From Clostridiales bacterium (GTDB lineage Bacteria; Bacillota; Clostridia; Oscillospirales; Oscillospiraceae): a stretch of 64,000 bases of DNA. Location of the stretch: contig CP107216.1 of NCBI GenBank assembly GCA_025757645.1, positions 2,015,001-2,079,000 on the forward strand, in the 5' to 3' direction. A program made the translations under genes and the position numbers. The stretch's first letter is position 1. Every line of letters begins with the position of its first letter. Below the pieces are notes generated by a model that worked only from the letters and a program-made list of their open reading frames with translations, searched no databases and was not told where the DNA came from. Of this stretch, positions 7,884 to 15,942 are shown one piece after another.

Positions 7884-8426
7884 TCACGCCTCCCGCGGTG
7901 CAACGGGAAAGAAATGATTCGGATCCAGGTACGCCGCCGTGAGCCGGACATACCAGTCCTTCGTGGCCTGCCAGCTCTCGCGGTCCGCCTGCGTGAGCGG
8001 GCGCAGAGGCTTGGCCGGGATGCCGGCAACGAGCGTCTCCGGCGGAACGGACTTGCCCTGCGGCACGAGCGCGGACTCCGCCACGACGCTGCCGGCACCG
8101 ATCGCACACCCAAGGCTGAGCACCGCGCCCATGCCGATGCTGGCCTCCGGGCCGAGATAGCGCGCATGGACGATCGCCCCGTGACCGATGGTCACACGCC
8201 GGGACAGCAGGCAGCGCTTGTCCGCCCCGCCGGCATGGATGATGACGCCGTCTTCCACCGCGACCTCCTCCTCGAGAATGATCTCGGCGGCATCGCCGCG
8301 GATCACGGCGCCGGGACCGATATAGCACCGCGGGCCAACCGTCACATCGCCGATAAGCTCGGCGCTGGCGCTGACAAACGCCGTGGGATCGACGCGCGGG
8401 CATTTTCCATGAAACGAATAGAACAT
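7884..8426 (-). CDS. Gamma-carbonic-anhydrase-like hexapeptide protein, CaiE family (copy 2)
   Basis: A 180-residue paralogue of the protein at 3896-4426. It has the same VDPTAFVSASAELIGDV start, the same VIIH and TIGHGAIVHA metal sites (H64, H82, H87), and the same LVPQGK and DWYVRLTAAYLDP end. The two copies differ mainly in the loop after the first His. It is the first gene of the operon caiE2 - CoA-transferase - ene-reductase and lies behind the hairpin at 8458-8487. ATG 8426 has a GGAG site 9 bases upstream. Two CaiE proteins in one cluster fit the general doubling of activation genes here. Confidence 0.88.
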   Translation of the reverse strand: MFYSFHGKCPRVDPTAFVSASAELIGDVTVGPRCYIGPGAVIRGDAAEIILEEEVAVEDGVIIHAGGADKRCLLSRRVTIGHGAIVHARYLGPEASIGMGAVLSLGCAIGAGSVVAESALVPQGKSVPPETLVAGIPAKPLRPLTQADRESWQATKDWYVRLTAAYLDPNHFFPVAPREA

Positions 8427-8457
8427 GATCGGATCTCCATTTCTGATAATAAGGGGG

Positions 8458-8487
8458 GAGCGACCCGGCCCGGGGGCCGAGCCGCTC
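8458..8487 (-). terminator. GC-rich hairpin between NMO-like gene 1 and CaiE-like copy 2
   Basis: A stem of about 14 bp (GAGCG...CGCTC outer arms, with wobble pairs) and a very short loop. The - strand tail is C-rich then TTATTAT, so it could be a weak terminator, an attenuator or a processing site. Confidence 0.4.
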
Positions 8488-8523
8488 CAAAGAAAAAAGA
8501 AGGGAATGGGGGGATTACCAAAG

Positions 8524-9492
8524 TCAGGCGAACTTTGCGATGGTCGCCTCGCACTCGTGCATCATCTGGCCGATGATGGTCTGCACGGGCAGCACATCGT
8601 GGATCAGGCCGGACGTCTGGCCGCAGCAGATGACGCCGCAGTTTTCCACGTCCGCGTTCTCGAAGAACATCTTGCAGGCCGTCTTTCCGGCCATGTCCTC
8701 GGCCACATCCTTGAATTCGCAGCCGGCCTGCTCCTTGGCAAAGACGCGCTTGGCGACTTCGCTCTTATACATGCGCGTGGAGTTCTGGAACGAGCGCAGA
8801 AGCAGGATCGTCTCCATCTCGTTGGCGTGCTCGACGAGGTAGTTTTTCACGGCCGGGAGCACGGGGCACTCCTCAGACAGCAGGAAGCGGGTGCCCATGT
8901 ACACGCCTTCGGCGCCGAGCATGAGCGCGGCTGCCATCTGGCGGCCGGTCGAAACGCCGCCGGCGCAGATGACCGGAATGTCAAGCGCCTCCACACAGCG
9001 CGGCGTGAGCACCATGGTGCCGAGATCGTTCTCGCCCGGGTGGCCGGCGCACTCAAAGCCGTCGGCGACGACCATGTCCGCGCCGAGCGACTGCGCCTTG
9101 AGCGCGTGCTTGACGGTGGTGCACTTGTGGATGAGCACCATGCCGGCGTCCTTGATGGCGCGCACCATGTCGTCCTTCGGCGGGCGGCCGGCGGTCTCCA
9201 TGACCTTGACGCCCTCTTCGGCGCAGACGCGGATGTAGCCCGCATAGTCCGGCACGACGAGCGACGGCATGAGCGTGAGGTTGACGGCAAAGGGCTTGCT
9301 CGTCATGGACTTGATCTTGCGGATCTCCGCCTGCAGCTCATCGGCCGAGGAAAACGTGCTCGACGACAGCAGCCCCAGGCCGCCGGCCTCCGACACGGCG
9401 GCGACCAGCGGTGCGCGGGAAATCCACTGCATGCAGCCCTGCACGATGGGGTATTCGATCCCCAGCATTTCGGTAAGTTTGGTACGGATCAT
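8524..9492 (-). CDS. Nitronate monooxygenase / FabK-like FMN protein (copy 1)
   Basis: A 322-residue TIM-barrel FMN protein of the 2-nitropropane dioxygenase/enoyl-ACP reductase II (FabK) superfamily. It starts TKLTEMLGIEYPIVQGCMQ, the phosphate-binding-side signature, and has GFECAGHPGEND where family members place a conserved His, then ICAGGVSTG and GVYMGTRFL in the FMN-phosphate loops. It is clearly related to the copy at 28336-29328 and more distantly to 25143-26258. In this context a reductase or oxidase acting on an unsaturated acyl substrate is as likely as nitronate oxidation. ATG 9492 has a perfect AGGAGG; the gene has a promoter with a palindrome at 9545-9583. Confidence 0.88.
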   Translation of the reverse strand: MIRTKLTEMLGIEYPIVQGCMQWISRAPLVAAVSEAGGLGLLSSSTFSSADELQAEIRKIKSMTSKPFAVNLTLMPSLVVPDYAGYIRVCAEEGVKVMETAGRPPKDDMVRAIKDAGMVLIHKCTTVKHALKAQSLGADMVVADGFECAGHPGENDLGTMVLTPRCVEALDIPVICAGGVSTGRQMAAALMLGAEGVYMGTRFLLSEECPVLPAVKNYLVEHANEMETILLLRSFQNSTRMYKSEVAKRVFAKEQAGCEFKDVAEDMAGKTACKMFFENADVENCGVICCGQTSGLIHDVLPVQTIIGQMMHECEATIAKFA

Positions 9493-9544
9493 AGGTATTA
9501 CCTCCTGAAATATTCACGTGTGCCGCTGTGCGGCGTCTGGTTGT

Positions 9545-9583
9545 TTGTGATTTCACAATAGCAAACCGTCAGTCGCTTCACAA
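9545..9583 (-). promoter_or_regulatory. Promoter with overlapping palindrome before NMO-like gene 1
   Basis: TTGTGA (9583-9578), 17-base spacer, TATTGT (9560-9555) on the - strand. The inverted repeat TTGTGA-TT-TCACAA (9545-9558) overlaps the -10 element and repeats the -35 hexamer sequence, which looks like an operator for a dimeric regulator. The regulator is not identified. Confidence 0.5.
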
Positions 9584-9652
9584 CGCTGATTTCTCCAAAA
9601 AACAGCAGTTGCCGCCGTGCGCCGGATGGGCACGGCCTACAAGATGCGCGCG

Positions 9653-11212
9653 TCAGCTCGCCTGGACACTGCGCGCGCGCAGCACGGCCGTGAGCACTTT
9701 TCCGGTCGCGCCCTTGGGCAGCTCCGGCACGATCTCGATCTCCTTCGGCGCGCGGAACGTCGGCATATGCGCGCGGCAATACTGGCGCAGCGCCTCCGCC
9801 GTGAGCCGGCTGCCCGGCATGAGCACAACGCTCGCTTTCACGTGCTCGCCCCAGGTCTCGTCCGGCACGCCGTAGACCGCGACCTCGGCCACGTCGTCGC
9901 AAAGCTGCATGATGACATTGGTGACCTCTCCGGGATAGATGTTCTCGCCGCCGGAAATAATGAGATCGTCGGCACGGCCGCTCAGGAACAGGTACCCCTG
10001 CGCGTCGAGCATGCCCATGTCTTTCGTGCGGTACCAGCCGCCGACCAGCGCCGCGTGCGTCGTCTCGGGCGCATCCAGATATTCCAGCATCCGGCCCGGG
10101 CCGCGCACATAGATCTCACCCGCGGTGCCTGCCGGGCAATCGCTGCCGTCCGGCGCGACGATGCGCACGGCCGCGCCGGGGATCGGCCGGCCGACGGACG
10201 AGAGGTACTTACCGCCGTCGCGCAGGTGGTCTTCCGGCAGCAGCGCTGTGACGGTGCTGCCCATTTCCGTCATGCCGTAGGACTGATAGAAGCTGCAGTG
10301 CAGCTTCTCGATCGCGCGCTGCAGCAGCGCCTTCGGGATCGGGCAGGTGGAATAGTTGACGGTCTTGAGGTGCGAGAGATCATAGTCCCCGTTGTCCGTC
10401 TCGTCGAGGATCCACTTGAGCACCGTCGGCACGACACTGATGGACTCGATGCGCTCGGACACGAGCGTGTGCATGTAATCCTCAAGCGCGAAATGATCCT
10501 TGAGCACCATCGTGCCGCCGGTCGCAAGCGACAGGTGCGCACCGATGGCGGCCGAGTGGAACAGCTGCGCAATGAACTGATACCGCTGCCCGTCCGGGTA
10601 GGGATAGACCTGCAGCATGCTCACGATCTCGCGGAGCATGCCGCCGTGCGTGTAGACGACGCACTTCGGCTCCCCCGTCGTGCCACTCGTGTGCAGGCGG
10701 CAGGCGACATCGTCACGCGAGACCGGCACGTCCGGCGGCGTGTCCGGCTCGCCGCTGACGAGCGCGCACAGCGCCGAGCGGCCGTCGACCGGCTCCAGCC
10801 GGATCAGGCGTACGCTGTCCGCGCACAGTCGCTCGAGCTCCGCGCCCCACTCCGGCTTCTCCGCCTTGAGAAAGGCGACCGACACCTGATTGCGCGCGAG
10901 CATGCGCGCCTGCTCCGGCGGCGTGAGCCGCCAGTTGATCTTGACCACAATGGCGCCGAGCTGATAGAGCGCAAACTCGGCAATGATCCACTCCGGGCAG
11001 TTGCGCGACAGGATCGCGACCCGGCTGCCCTTGCGCACGCCGAGGTGCCGCAGATAGTGCGCCGTCTGGTGGATGTAGCGCTCCAGGTCGCCATAGGTCA
11101 GCCGCCAGTCCTCGTATACAATGGCCTCGCGCTCCGGGCAGCGCGCGAACGCATCATCCATGAGCGCGCCAAAGCTGCTGCACCGTGAAAGCTTCTGAGC
11201 AATTTCCCGCAT
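9653..11212 (-). CDS. Acyl-CoA ligase, AMP-forming, CaiC/BaiB-like (copy 1)
   Basis: A 519-residue ANL-superfamily enzyme that should adenylate a carboxylic acid and transfer it to CoA. The P-loop HTSGTTGEPK is at 174-183, YGMTE follows near 335, GWYRTKDMG and GRADDLIISGGENIYP mark the hinge, and PKGATGKVL carries the catalytic Lys at K505. It is about 55% identical by eye to the ligase at 21527-23068, including the shared LFHSA and STCPI segments. ATG 11212 has GGAGGG. It diverges from the CaiB-like gene at 11674 across a 461-base AT-rich control region. The acid is unknown; the family ranges from betaines to aryl and bile acids. Confidence 0.93.
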   Translation of the reverse strand: MREIAQKLSRCSSFGALMDDAFARCPEREAIVYEDWRLTYGDLERYIHQTAHYLRHLGVRKGSRVAILSRNCPEWIIAEFALYQLGAIVVKINWRLTPPEQARMLARNQVSVAFLKAEKPEWGAELERLCADSVRLIRLEPVDGRSALCALVSGEPDTPPDVPVSRDDVACRLHTSGTTGEPKCVVYTHGGMLREIVSMLQVYPYPDGQRYQFIAQLFHSAAIGAHLSLATGGTMVLKDHFALEDYMHTLVSERIESISVVPTVLKWILDETDNGDYDLSHLKTVNYSTCPIPKALLQRAIEKLHCSFYQSYGMTEMGSTVTALLPEDHLRDGGKYLSSVGRPIPGAAVRIVAPDGSDCPAGTAGEIYVRGPGRMLEYLDAPETTHAALVGGWYRTKDMGMLDAQGYLFLSGRADDLIISGGENIYPGEVTNVIMQLCDDVAEVAVYGVPDETWGEHVKASVVLMPGSRLTAEALRQYCRAHMPTFRAPKEIEIVPELPKGATGKVLTAVLRARSVQAS

Positions 11213-11673
11213 GGGTGATCCCTCCGATCCTCTTTTTCATGGTTCTATTCTTTATAAAATTATGAATTATCTCCCGAAACGGCCAAAATGGAAAGAACCT
11301 ACTTGCGCGTTTCGGATTTAACGTTTATATTTTAACGTGCTTGAAAAAAACGCACACCGTCATTCCGCCAGAAACGACCGTCGTTGTTTTTGCACATGAA
11401 TCGTCACTTTCACGGCGGCGTTTTCGGAGCGATTGCACAGTCGCGCTTTTTGTTGGAATTTCAAGCGTTCCCGGGGATATGCAATCGTCGTTTCTGCACA
11501 GGTTTTGTGCAAATACGCACACTTTTTTCGTAACTCCTGCCCTTTTCGTTTGCAGTCGGCCACCTGTATAATTGGAATTGTTAAAAAGCAGTCATTCGTC
11601 ACTTTCGCGCATTTTTGTTGTCTTTCGTGCGTGCGATGAGGATGGACTGAAAAATACAGGAGGTTGATACAAT
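11213..11673. promoter_or_regulatory. Divergent control region between ligase 1 and CaiB-like 1
   Basis: 461 bases without a gene, clearly more AT-rich than the neighbours. It holds a perfect palindrome AACGAC-C-GTCGTT (11373-11385), an 11-base direct repeat TCGTCACTTTC (11401-11411 and 11596-11606), the box at 11485-11510 shared with the acyl-CoA dehydrogenase promoter, and a perfect -10 TATAAT (11567-11572) lacking a good -35, typical of activator-dependent promoters. No convincing leftward promoter was found, although AT-rich sequence at 11240-11275 could hold one. Confidence 0.7.
11485..11510 (+). promoter_or_regulatory. Upstream box 1 of the catabolic cluster
   Basis: TCGTCGTTTCTGCACAG followed by GTTT and TGTGC, so it includes the inverted repeat GCACA...TGTGC. 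The same box (one base different, spacer one longer) lies at 14642-14668. In both places the CACAG end is exactly 66 bases before the first base of the -10 element. Confidence 0.65.
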
Positions 11674-12858
11674 ATGAATAAACCACTCGAAGGTCTTTTC
11701 GTCGTGGAGCTGACGACCTATTGGGCCGCCCCCTCCGCAGGTGAGTTTCTGCGCTGCCTCGGCGCCAGAGTCGTCAAGATCGAGACCGGCAAAGCGGGCG
11801 ACTCGGTTCGCTACTGGGGCCGCACCTGCGGCATGCCGATCGAAGCGAACGAGAACCCCTCGTTCGACCTCTTCAACGGCGGCAAGGAATTCATGCACAT
11901 GGATCTCAACGATCCCGAGCACGAGCGCGTGCTGCACAACATGCTCGCCAAGGCGGACGTATTCCTGACGAGCATGCGTCTCGGCGGTCTGAAAAAGCAC
12001 AACCTGGACTATGACACCCTGAAAGAGAAATACCCGCGCCTGGTCATGGCGCACGCCACCGGCTACGGCTGCAAGGACGGCCCGCTGTCCGCTGCCCCCG
12101 GCCTGGACGCCGTGGCATTCTTCGCCATGAACGGCCTGATCTCCGACCTGCGCCTGAATCCGGACGACTCCCCGATCTGCCCGCCGACCGGCATGGGCGA
12201 CCTGACGACCGGCATGCCGCTGTTCGGCGCGATCATGACGGCGCTGTTTGCCCGCGAGCGTACCGGTAAGGGCGATTATGTGTCCGCCTCTCTCTACGGC
12301 ACCGGCAACTGGGTCACATCCGCGATCAACTCCGGCACGCAGTACTTCAACCCCTGGCCGCGCTCCCGCTTCACGCAGAGCCCCATGGGCCAGGCGTTCG
12401 AGACGAAGGACGGCAAGTTCGTGCAGATCTTCGTCAATGAGTACGAGCGCTACTTCCCCGTCTTCTGCAAAGCCTTCAACATCGAGGACATGCTCGACGA
12501 CGAGCGTGTGAACACGCGCCCGGCGCTGAACGTCAACGGCAACTGTGCCATCATCGTGGCGCGCTGCATCGAGGAAGCAAAGAAAAAGACCGCCGACGAG
12601 ATCATGAGCGTGCTCCAGGCCGGCAACGTGCCCTGCACCGTGCTGCGCGGCATCGGCGACAAGTACAAAGAGCAGGAGCAGCTCGACCAGTGCCTGTCCA
12701 ACGGCTACCTCGGCGAGGGCACCTACGAGAGCGGCAAGCACTACTATCAGCCGCAGATCCCGATCTACATGGAGAGCGTCGGCGTGCAGAACTACTTCGC
12801 GCAGAGCAAATCCATCGGCGCGGACAACGACGCGCTGTTCGCGGAATTCAGCAAGTAA
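11674..12858 (+). CDS. Class III CoA-transferase, CaiB/BaiF family (copy 1)
   Basis: A 394-residue CoA:acid transferase. Family III enzymes use an Asp that forms an aspartyl-CoA thioester; here it is D145 in PGLDAVAFF. The N-terminal KPLEGLFVVELTTYWAAP and the GKEFMHMDLNDP Rossmann region are typical. It shares the same layout with copy 2 (23203-24390), including the unusual GTGN and ending in GADN. ATG 11674 follows AGGAGG; the leader of about 95 bases carries one TCGTCACTTTC repeat. It is closed by a strong terminator, so it is largely monocistronic, with pucR1 behind. The likely job is to activate incoming acid at the expense of product CoA ester. Confidence 0.92.
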   Translation: MNKPLEGLFVVELTTYWAAPSAGEFLRCLGARVVKIETGKAGDSVRYWGRTCGMPIEANENPSFDLFNGGKEFMHMDLNDPEHERVLHNMLAKADVFLTSMRLGGLKKHNLDYDTLKEKYPRLVMAHATGYGCKDGPLSAAPGLDAVAFFAMNGLISDLRLNPDDSPICPPTGMGDLTTGMPLFGAIMTALFARERTGKGDYVSASLYGTGNWVTSAINSGTQYFNPWPRSRFTQSPMGQAFETKDGKFVQIFVNEYERYFPVFCKAFNIEDMLDDERVNTRPALNVNGNCAIIVARCIEEAKKKTADEIMSVLQAGNVPCTVLRGIGDKYKEQEQLDQCLSNGYLGEGTYESGKHYYQPQIPIYMESVGVQNYFAQSKSIGADNDALFAEFSK

Positions 12859-12886
12859 GCAGATCACTGCCGGACGACCGGCCAAA

Positions 12887-12911
12887 GGGGTGCCGGACGG
12901 CACCCCTTTTT
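12887..12911 (+). terminator. Terminator after CaiB-like 1
   Basis: GGGGTGCC-GGAC-GGCACCCC followed by T5. A perfect 8-bp stem with a 4-base loop. Confidence 0.85.
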
Positions 12912-12971
12912 GCAAATCAGCAATCAGCCCCCGTCCCGGGGACAGAAAAATGGAAGTGTGGTGGATTCTGA

Positions 12972-14588
12972 ATGAAATTGTCTTTGCAACTGATCCTGGA
13001 AACCCTGACGGAATACGGCGCACAACTGATAGAGACCGACGGCGATTTCACCTTCACCGGCGTACAGATTCTGACCTCTCCCACGGATATTCTGGAGCCG
13101 GACACGCTGTATGTCTGCACACCGAAAGTGCTCCCAAAGCTGAAAAAGCAGCTTTTTGAAAACCACTGCTTCGTTTTCAAGGCCAAGCCGTCCCAGCTGC
13201 AGTGCCATCATGCGCTGCACGGCATCCTGCTTGACGAAAACACCGACCTCAACGAGGTCGTCAACCGGCTCATTACCCTCTTTACACAGTTTCACGCCTT
13301 TGAGTTTGCCATCAAGGAGGCCTCTCTCGAACGGCGCGGCTACGAGCCGTTTTTTGAGATCGCCAAAAAGGCGTTCCCGCACTGTCTGATCGTCGTCACG
13401 GACTCGGCATACAACATCGTGTGCTCCACGCGCAGCTCCGTCGATGACATCCCCTATTTCCGCGACCTGCTCCAGCGCGGCTATTACAGCCGTGAGGATA
13501 TGAACCAGATCGCAAGCTGGGGCTACTATGAGGACGAGCGCAAGTGCGTCCAGCCGGTGCTCTACCCGGCGGAAAAGACCATCTGCGGGTACCCGTTTCT
13601 CGTCCGCTCCTACAAGAATCACGGCGCGGCCTACTGCTTCATCGGCTGCTATTTTCTCGATGTGCCGCCGACGCAGCGCGACATCTCGCTCTACACCTGC
13701 CTGACGCAGGAGCTGGAAAATTACTATAAAGTCAACGGCATTTTTGACGCCGGCATGCTCGGCAAACAGCAGCAGCTGCTCGACGATCTGATCCGGCCGA
13801 AGCAGAACTCGCCGGAATATTTCCACGACCGCTGCGCGCAGCTGAACATTCCCTATCAGGGCACGTTCCGCATCGGCCTCGTGCAGTGCGAGAGCTCGAC
13901 CCTGTTCAAAGTCTCACACATCTCCAATCAGCTCCGCGCCCACTGCCCGCTGGCAAACTACGGCGTGTTCCAGTACGGCTCGTCCGTCATCATCCTCTTC
14001 CGCGACTGGAACGACGCAAACGTGCGCATGCAGTCCGGCTTTTCCGAGGACTGGAACGCCCTGCTGACCACCCTGCGGCAGAACAAGGCCTGCATGGGCA
14101 TCAGCCTGCTGTTCAGCGACGTCACGAAGCTCTACGTCGGCTACCGGCAGGCCGAAGCCGCATCGAATATCGGCAAGCGCCGTGATACGGACGGCACCGC
14201 CTATTTCTACTCGAAATACTATCTGGAGGACATGCTCGAGCATTATGCCGACACCATGCCCCTCGAAGACACCTATACGCACTATCTGGACCGGCTCATG
14301 GACGATAACAACAGCGTCTGCAGCAACATCAAGCTCCTGTATTACTTCCTGTGCTCGGAGCGCAATATCTCCCTGACCGCCAAGCATGTGCACATGCACC
14401 GCAACAGCGTCATCTACCGCATTCAGAAGATCCAGGACATTCTCGCGCTGGATCTCGACGATCCGGATGTCCGTCTGCGGCTGATGATCTCGTTCAAGAT
14501 CCTCGAAATGACCGGCCGCATCCCGCACTGGGAAACGCCGCACGGCGAGAACGATGCCGGCAACAGCGGCATCGTGCATCAAGAGTGA
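12972..14588 (+). CDS. PucR-family transcriptional regulator (copy 1)
   Basis: A 538-residue protein. The C-terminal ~60 residues form the PucR-type helix-turn-helix (ERNISLTAKHVHMHRNSV then IYRIQKIQDIL), a domain of activators that sense the substrate of the pathway they control. The N-terminal and middle parts are sensory and poorly conserved. Copy 2 at 19423-21048 matches over the whole length, best in the DNA-binding domain. ATG 12972 has only a weak GGTGG site, and the gene follows a terminator without a clear promoter of its own, so it may be expressed at a low level. It lies between the two promoters that share the upstream box and is the obvious candidate to bind it. Confidence 0.9.
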   Translation: MKLSLQLILETLTEYGAQLIETDGDFTFTGVQILTSPTDILEPDTLYVCTPKVLPKLKKQLFENHCFVFKAKPSQLQCHHALHGILLDENTDLNEVVNRLITLFTQFHAFEFAIKEASLERRGYEPFFEIAKKAFPHCLIVVTDSAYNIVCSTRSSVDDIPYFRDLLQRGYYSREDMNQIASWGYYEDERKCVQPVLYPAEKTICGYPFLVRSYKNHGAAYCFIGCYFLDVPPTQRDISLYTCLTQELENYYKVNGIFDAGMLGKQQQLLDDLIRPKQNSPEYFHDRCAQLNIPYQGTFRIGLVQCESSTLFKVSHISNQLRAHCPLANYGVFQYGSSVIILFRDWNDANVRMQSGFSEDWNALLTTLRQNKACMGISLLFSDVTKLYVGYRQAEAASNIGKRRDTDGTAYFYSKYYLEDMLEHYADTMPLEDTYTHYLDRLMDDNNSVCSNIKLLYYFLCSERNISLTAKHVHMHRNSVIYRIQKIQDILALDLDDPDVRLRLMISFKILEMTGRIPHWETPHGENDAGNSGIVHQE

Positions 14589-14600
14589 CCACCGTTTCGC

Positions 14601-14642
14601 GCCCGCTTTCTCCTGAAACAGGAGAAAGCGGGCGCTTTTTTT
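14601..14642 (+). terminator. Strong terminator after pucR-like 1
   Basis: A 15-bp perfect stem (GCCCGCTTTCTCCTG at 14601-14615 with 14619-14633), 3-base loop, then GC and T8. Confidence 0.95.
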
Positions 14643-14668
14643 CGTCATTTCTGCACAGTCGCTTGTGC
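14642..14668 (+). promoter_or_regulatory. Upstream box 2 of the catabolic cluster
   Basis: TCGTCATTTCTGCACAG, then TCGCT and TGTGC; it matches the box at 11485-11510 in 16 of 17 positions. It begins in the T-tail of the pucR1 terminator and ends 66 bases before the -10 element of the acyl-CoA dehydrogenase operon. Confidence 0.65.
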
Positions 14669-14700
14669 GGAGGCGGGAAAAAACGTCGTTTTGAATGACG

Positions 14701-14729
14701 TTGTTCCGTGCCGCGTGCCTCGTTAAAAT
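14701..14729 (+). promoter_or_regulatory. Promoter of the acyl-CoA dehydrogenase - Etf operon
   Basis: TTGTTC (14701-14706), 17-base spacer, TAAAAT (14724-14729). The start site would be near 14736, about 46 bases before the ATG. Confidence 0.65.
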
Positions 14730-14781
14730 GTAATCAAAGTTGGGAAAGTACGTGCTTTCCCGTGAGAGGAGCAAGATTTTC

Positions 14782-15930
14782 ATGAGCAAATACGGTTACT
14801 ATCTCGGCATGACGCCGGAGCAGCAGGATATCGTCAAAATGATCCGCGAATTTGCCGAGCGTGAGCTCGACCCGGTCGTAAAAGAATATGATGAAAAGGG
14901 CGAATTCCCGGTGCAGCTACACGAAAAATGGGGCGAAATGGGTCTGTTTGGTCTGGACGTGCCGGAGCAGTACGGCGGACTGGGACTCAACGCCGTGACG
15001 CGCTACTGCATCAGCGAGGAACTGGCCAAGCATGACGCCGGCTTCACGATCTCGAACAATTCCTACTCGTTCGGCCTGTCGGCGATCCTCGCCGACGGCA
15101 CGGAGGCGCAAAAGCAGGCCGCCTGCGCGCGCATTCTGCGCGGTGAGGGCATCTCCATGGCGATCACGGAGCCGCAGAGCGGTTCGGACGTCGGCAGCAC
15201 GCGCACGAGTGCAAAGAAAGTGGACGGCGGCTACGTGCTCAACGGCGTCAAGTGCTTCATCACGAACGCCACGCTCTGCTCGGCGTGCGTGGTGCTGGCC
15301 GTGACGAATCCGGATGCGGGCTATCACGGCATGAGCCTGCTGCTGGTGGAAAAAAGCGACGCCGGGGTGAGCGTCGGCAAGCACGAGGACAAGATGGGCA
15401 TCCGCCTGTCGGACACGGCGGATTTCGTGATGGAGGACGTGTTCGTCCCCGCCGACCGCCTGATCGGCACGGAGGGCAACGGCTTTGCCCAGACCATGAA
15501 ATTCCTCGCCGGCAAACGCCCGGTCAGCGTGGCGGGCGCCGTCGGCGTGGCGCAGCGCGCGCTGGATCTGGCCGTGGACTACGCCAGGGAGCGCAGCTTC
15601 AAGCACGGGCCGATCGCAAAACTCGAGGGCATTCAGTTCCTGATCGCGGACATGGAGATGCGCATTCAGGCCTCGCGCGCCATGGCGGTCTACGGCGCGC
15701 AGATGACGGACGCCGGCATCCCGATCGGCACGCTCGGCAACTCGCTCAAATGCTTTGCCTCGGAAATGTGCTACGACGTGGTGAACATGGGCCTGCAGGT
15801 CTTTGCCGGCTATGGCTACAGCCGCGAATACCCGCTGGAAAAGCTGCTGCGCGACGCGCGCATCTACAGCATCTTCGAGGGCACGAACCAGGTGCAGCGT
15901 CAGGTCATCGGCAAGACGCTGCTCGGCTGA
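14782..15930 (+). CDS. Acyl-CoA dehydrogenase family flavoprotein
   Basis: A 382-residue FAD enzyme of normal length. It has the family signatures MAITEPQSGSDVGSTRTSA and the C-terminal IFEGTNQVQR with the catalytic base E366, as in short-chain acyl-CoA dehydrogenases. It should interconvert an acyl-CoA and its 2,3-enoyl-CoA with EtfBA as redox partner, oxidatively or, as CaiA and caffeyl-CoA reductase do, reductively. I use ATG 14782 with GAGAGGAG upstream; the frame is open to 14740 but without a binding site. It is the first gene of the operon with etfB, etfA, crotonase and flavin reductase, and it carries the shared upstream box. Confidence 0.95.
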   Translation: MSKYGYYLGMTPEQQDIVKMIREFAERELDPVVKEYDEKGEFPVQLHEKWGEMGLFGLDVPEQYGGLGLNAVTRYCISEELAKHDAGFTISNNSYSFGLSAILADGTEAQKQAACARILRGEGISMAITEPQSGSDVGSTRTSAKKVDGGYVLNGVKCFITNATLCSACVVLAVTNPDAGYHGMSLLLVEKSDAGVSVGKHEDKMGIRLSDTADFVMEDVFVPADRLIGTEGNGFAQTMKFLAGKRPVSVAGAVGVAQRALDLAVDYARERSFKHGPIAKLEGIQFLIADMEMRIQASRAMAVYGAQMTDAGIPIGTLGNSLKCFASEMCYDVVNMGLQVFAGYGYSREYPLEKLLRDARIYSIFEGTNQVQRQVIGKTLLG

Positions 15931-15942
15931 GGGCGGTGCCGC

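Noticed and set aside
7879..8490. N-terminal extension of the family I CoA-transferase
   Set aside because: The upstream part is an out-of-frame reading of the CaiE-like gene, and ATG 7878 has a GGGAGG site.
8425..9561. Long + strand frames opposite the catabolic genes (also at 4505-6697, 6604-7917 and 9617-11188)
   Set aside because: All lie exactly antisense to recognised enzymes and show no family resemblance; they are by-products of high GC content.
11341..11686. Short frames on both strands in the ligase 1 / CaiB-like 1 gap
   Set aside because: They lie in AT-rich control sequence, lack ribosome binding sites and show low-complexity products.
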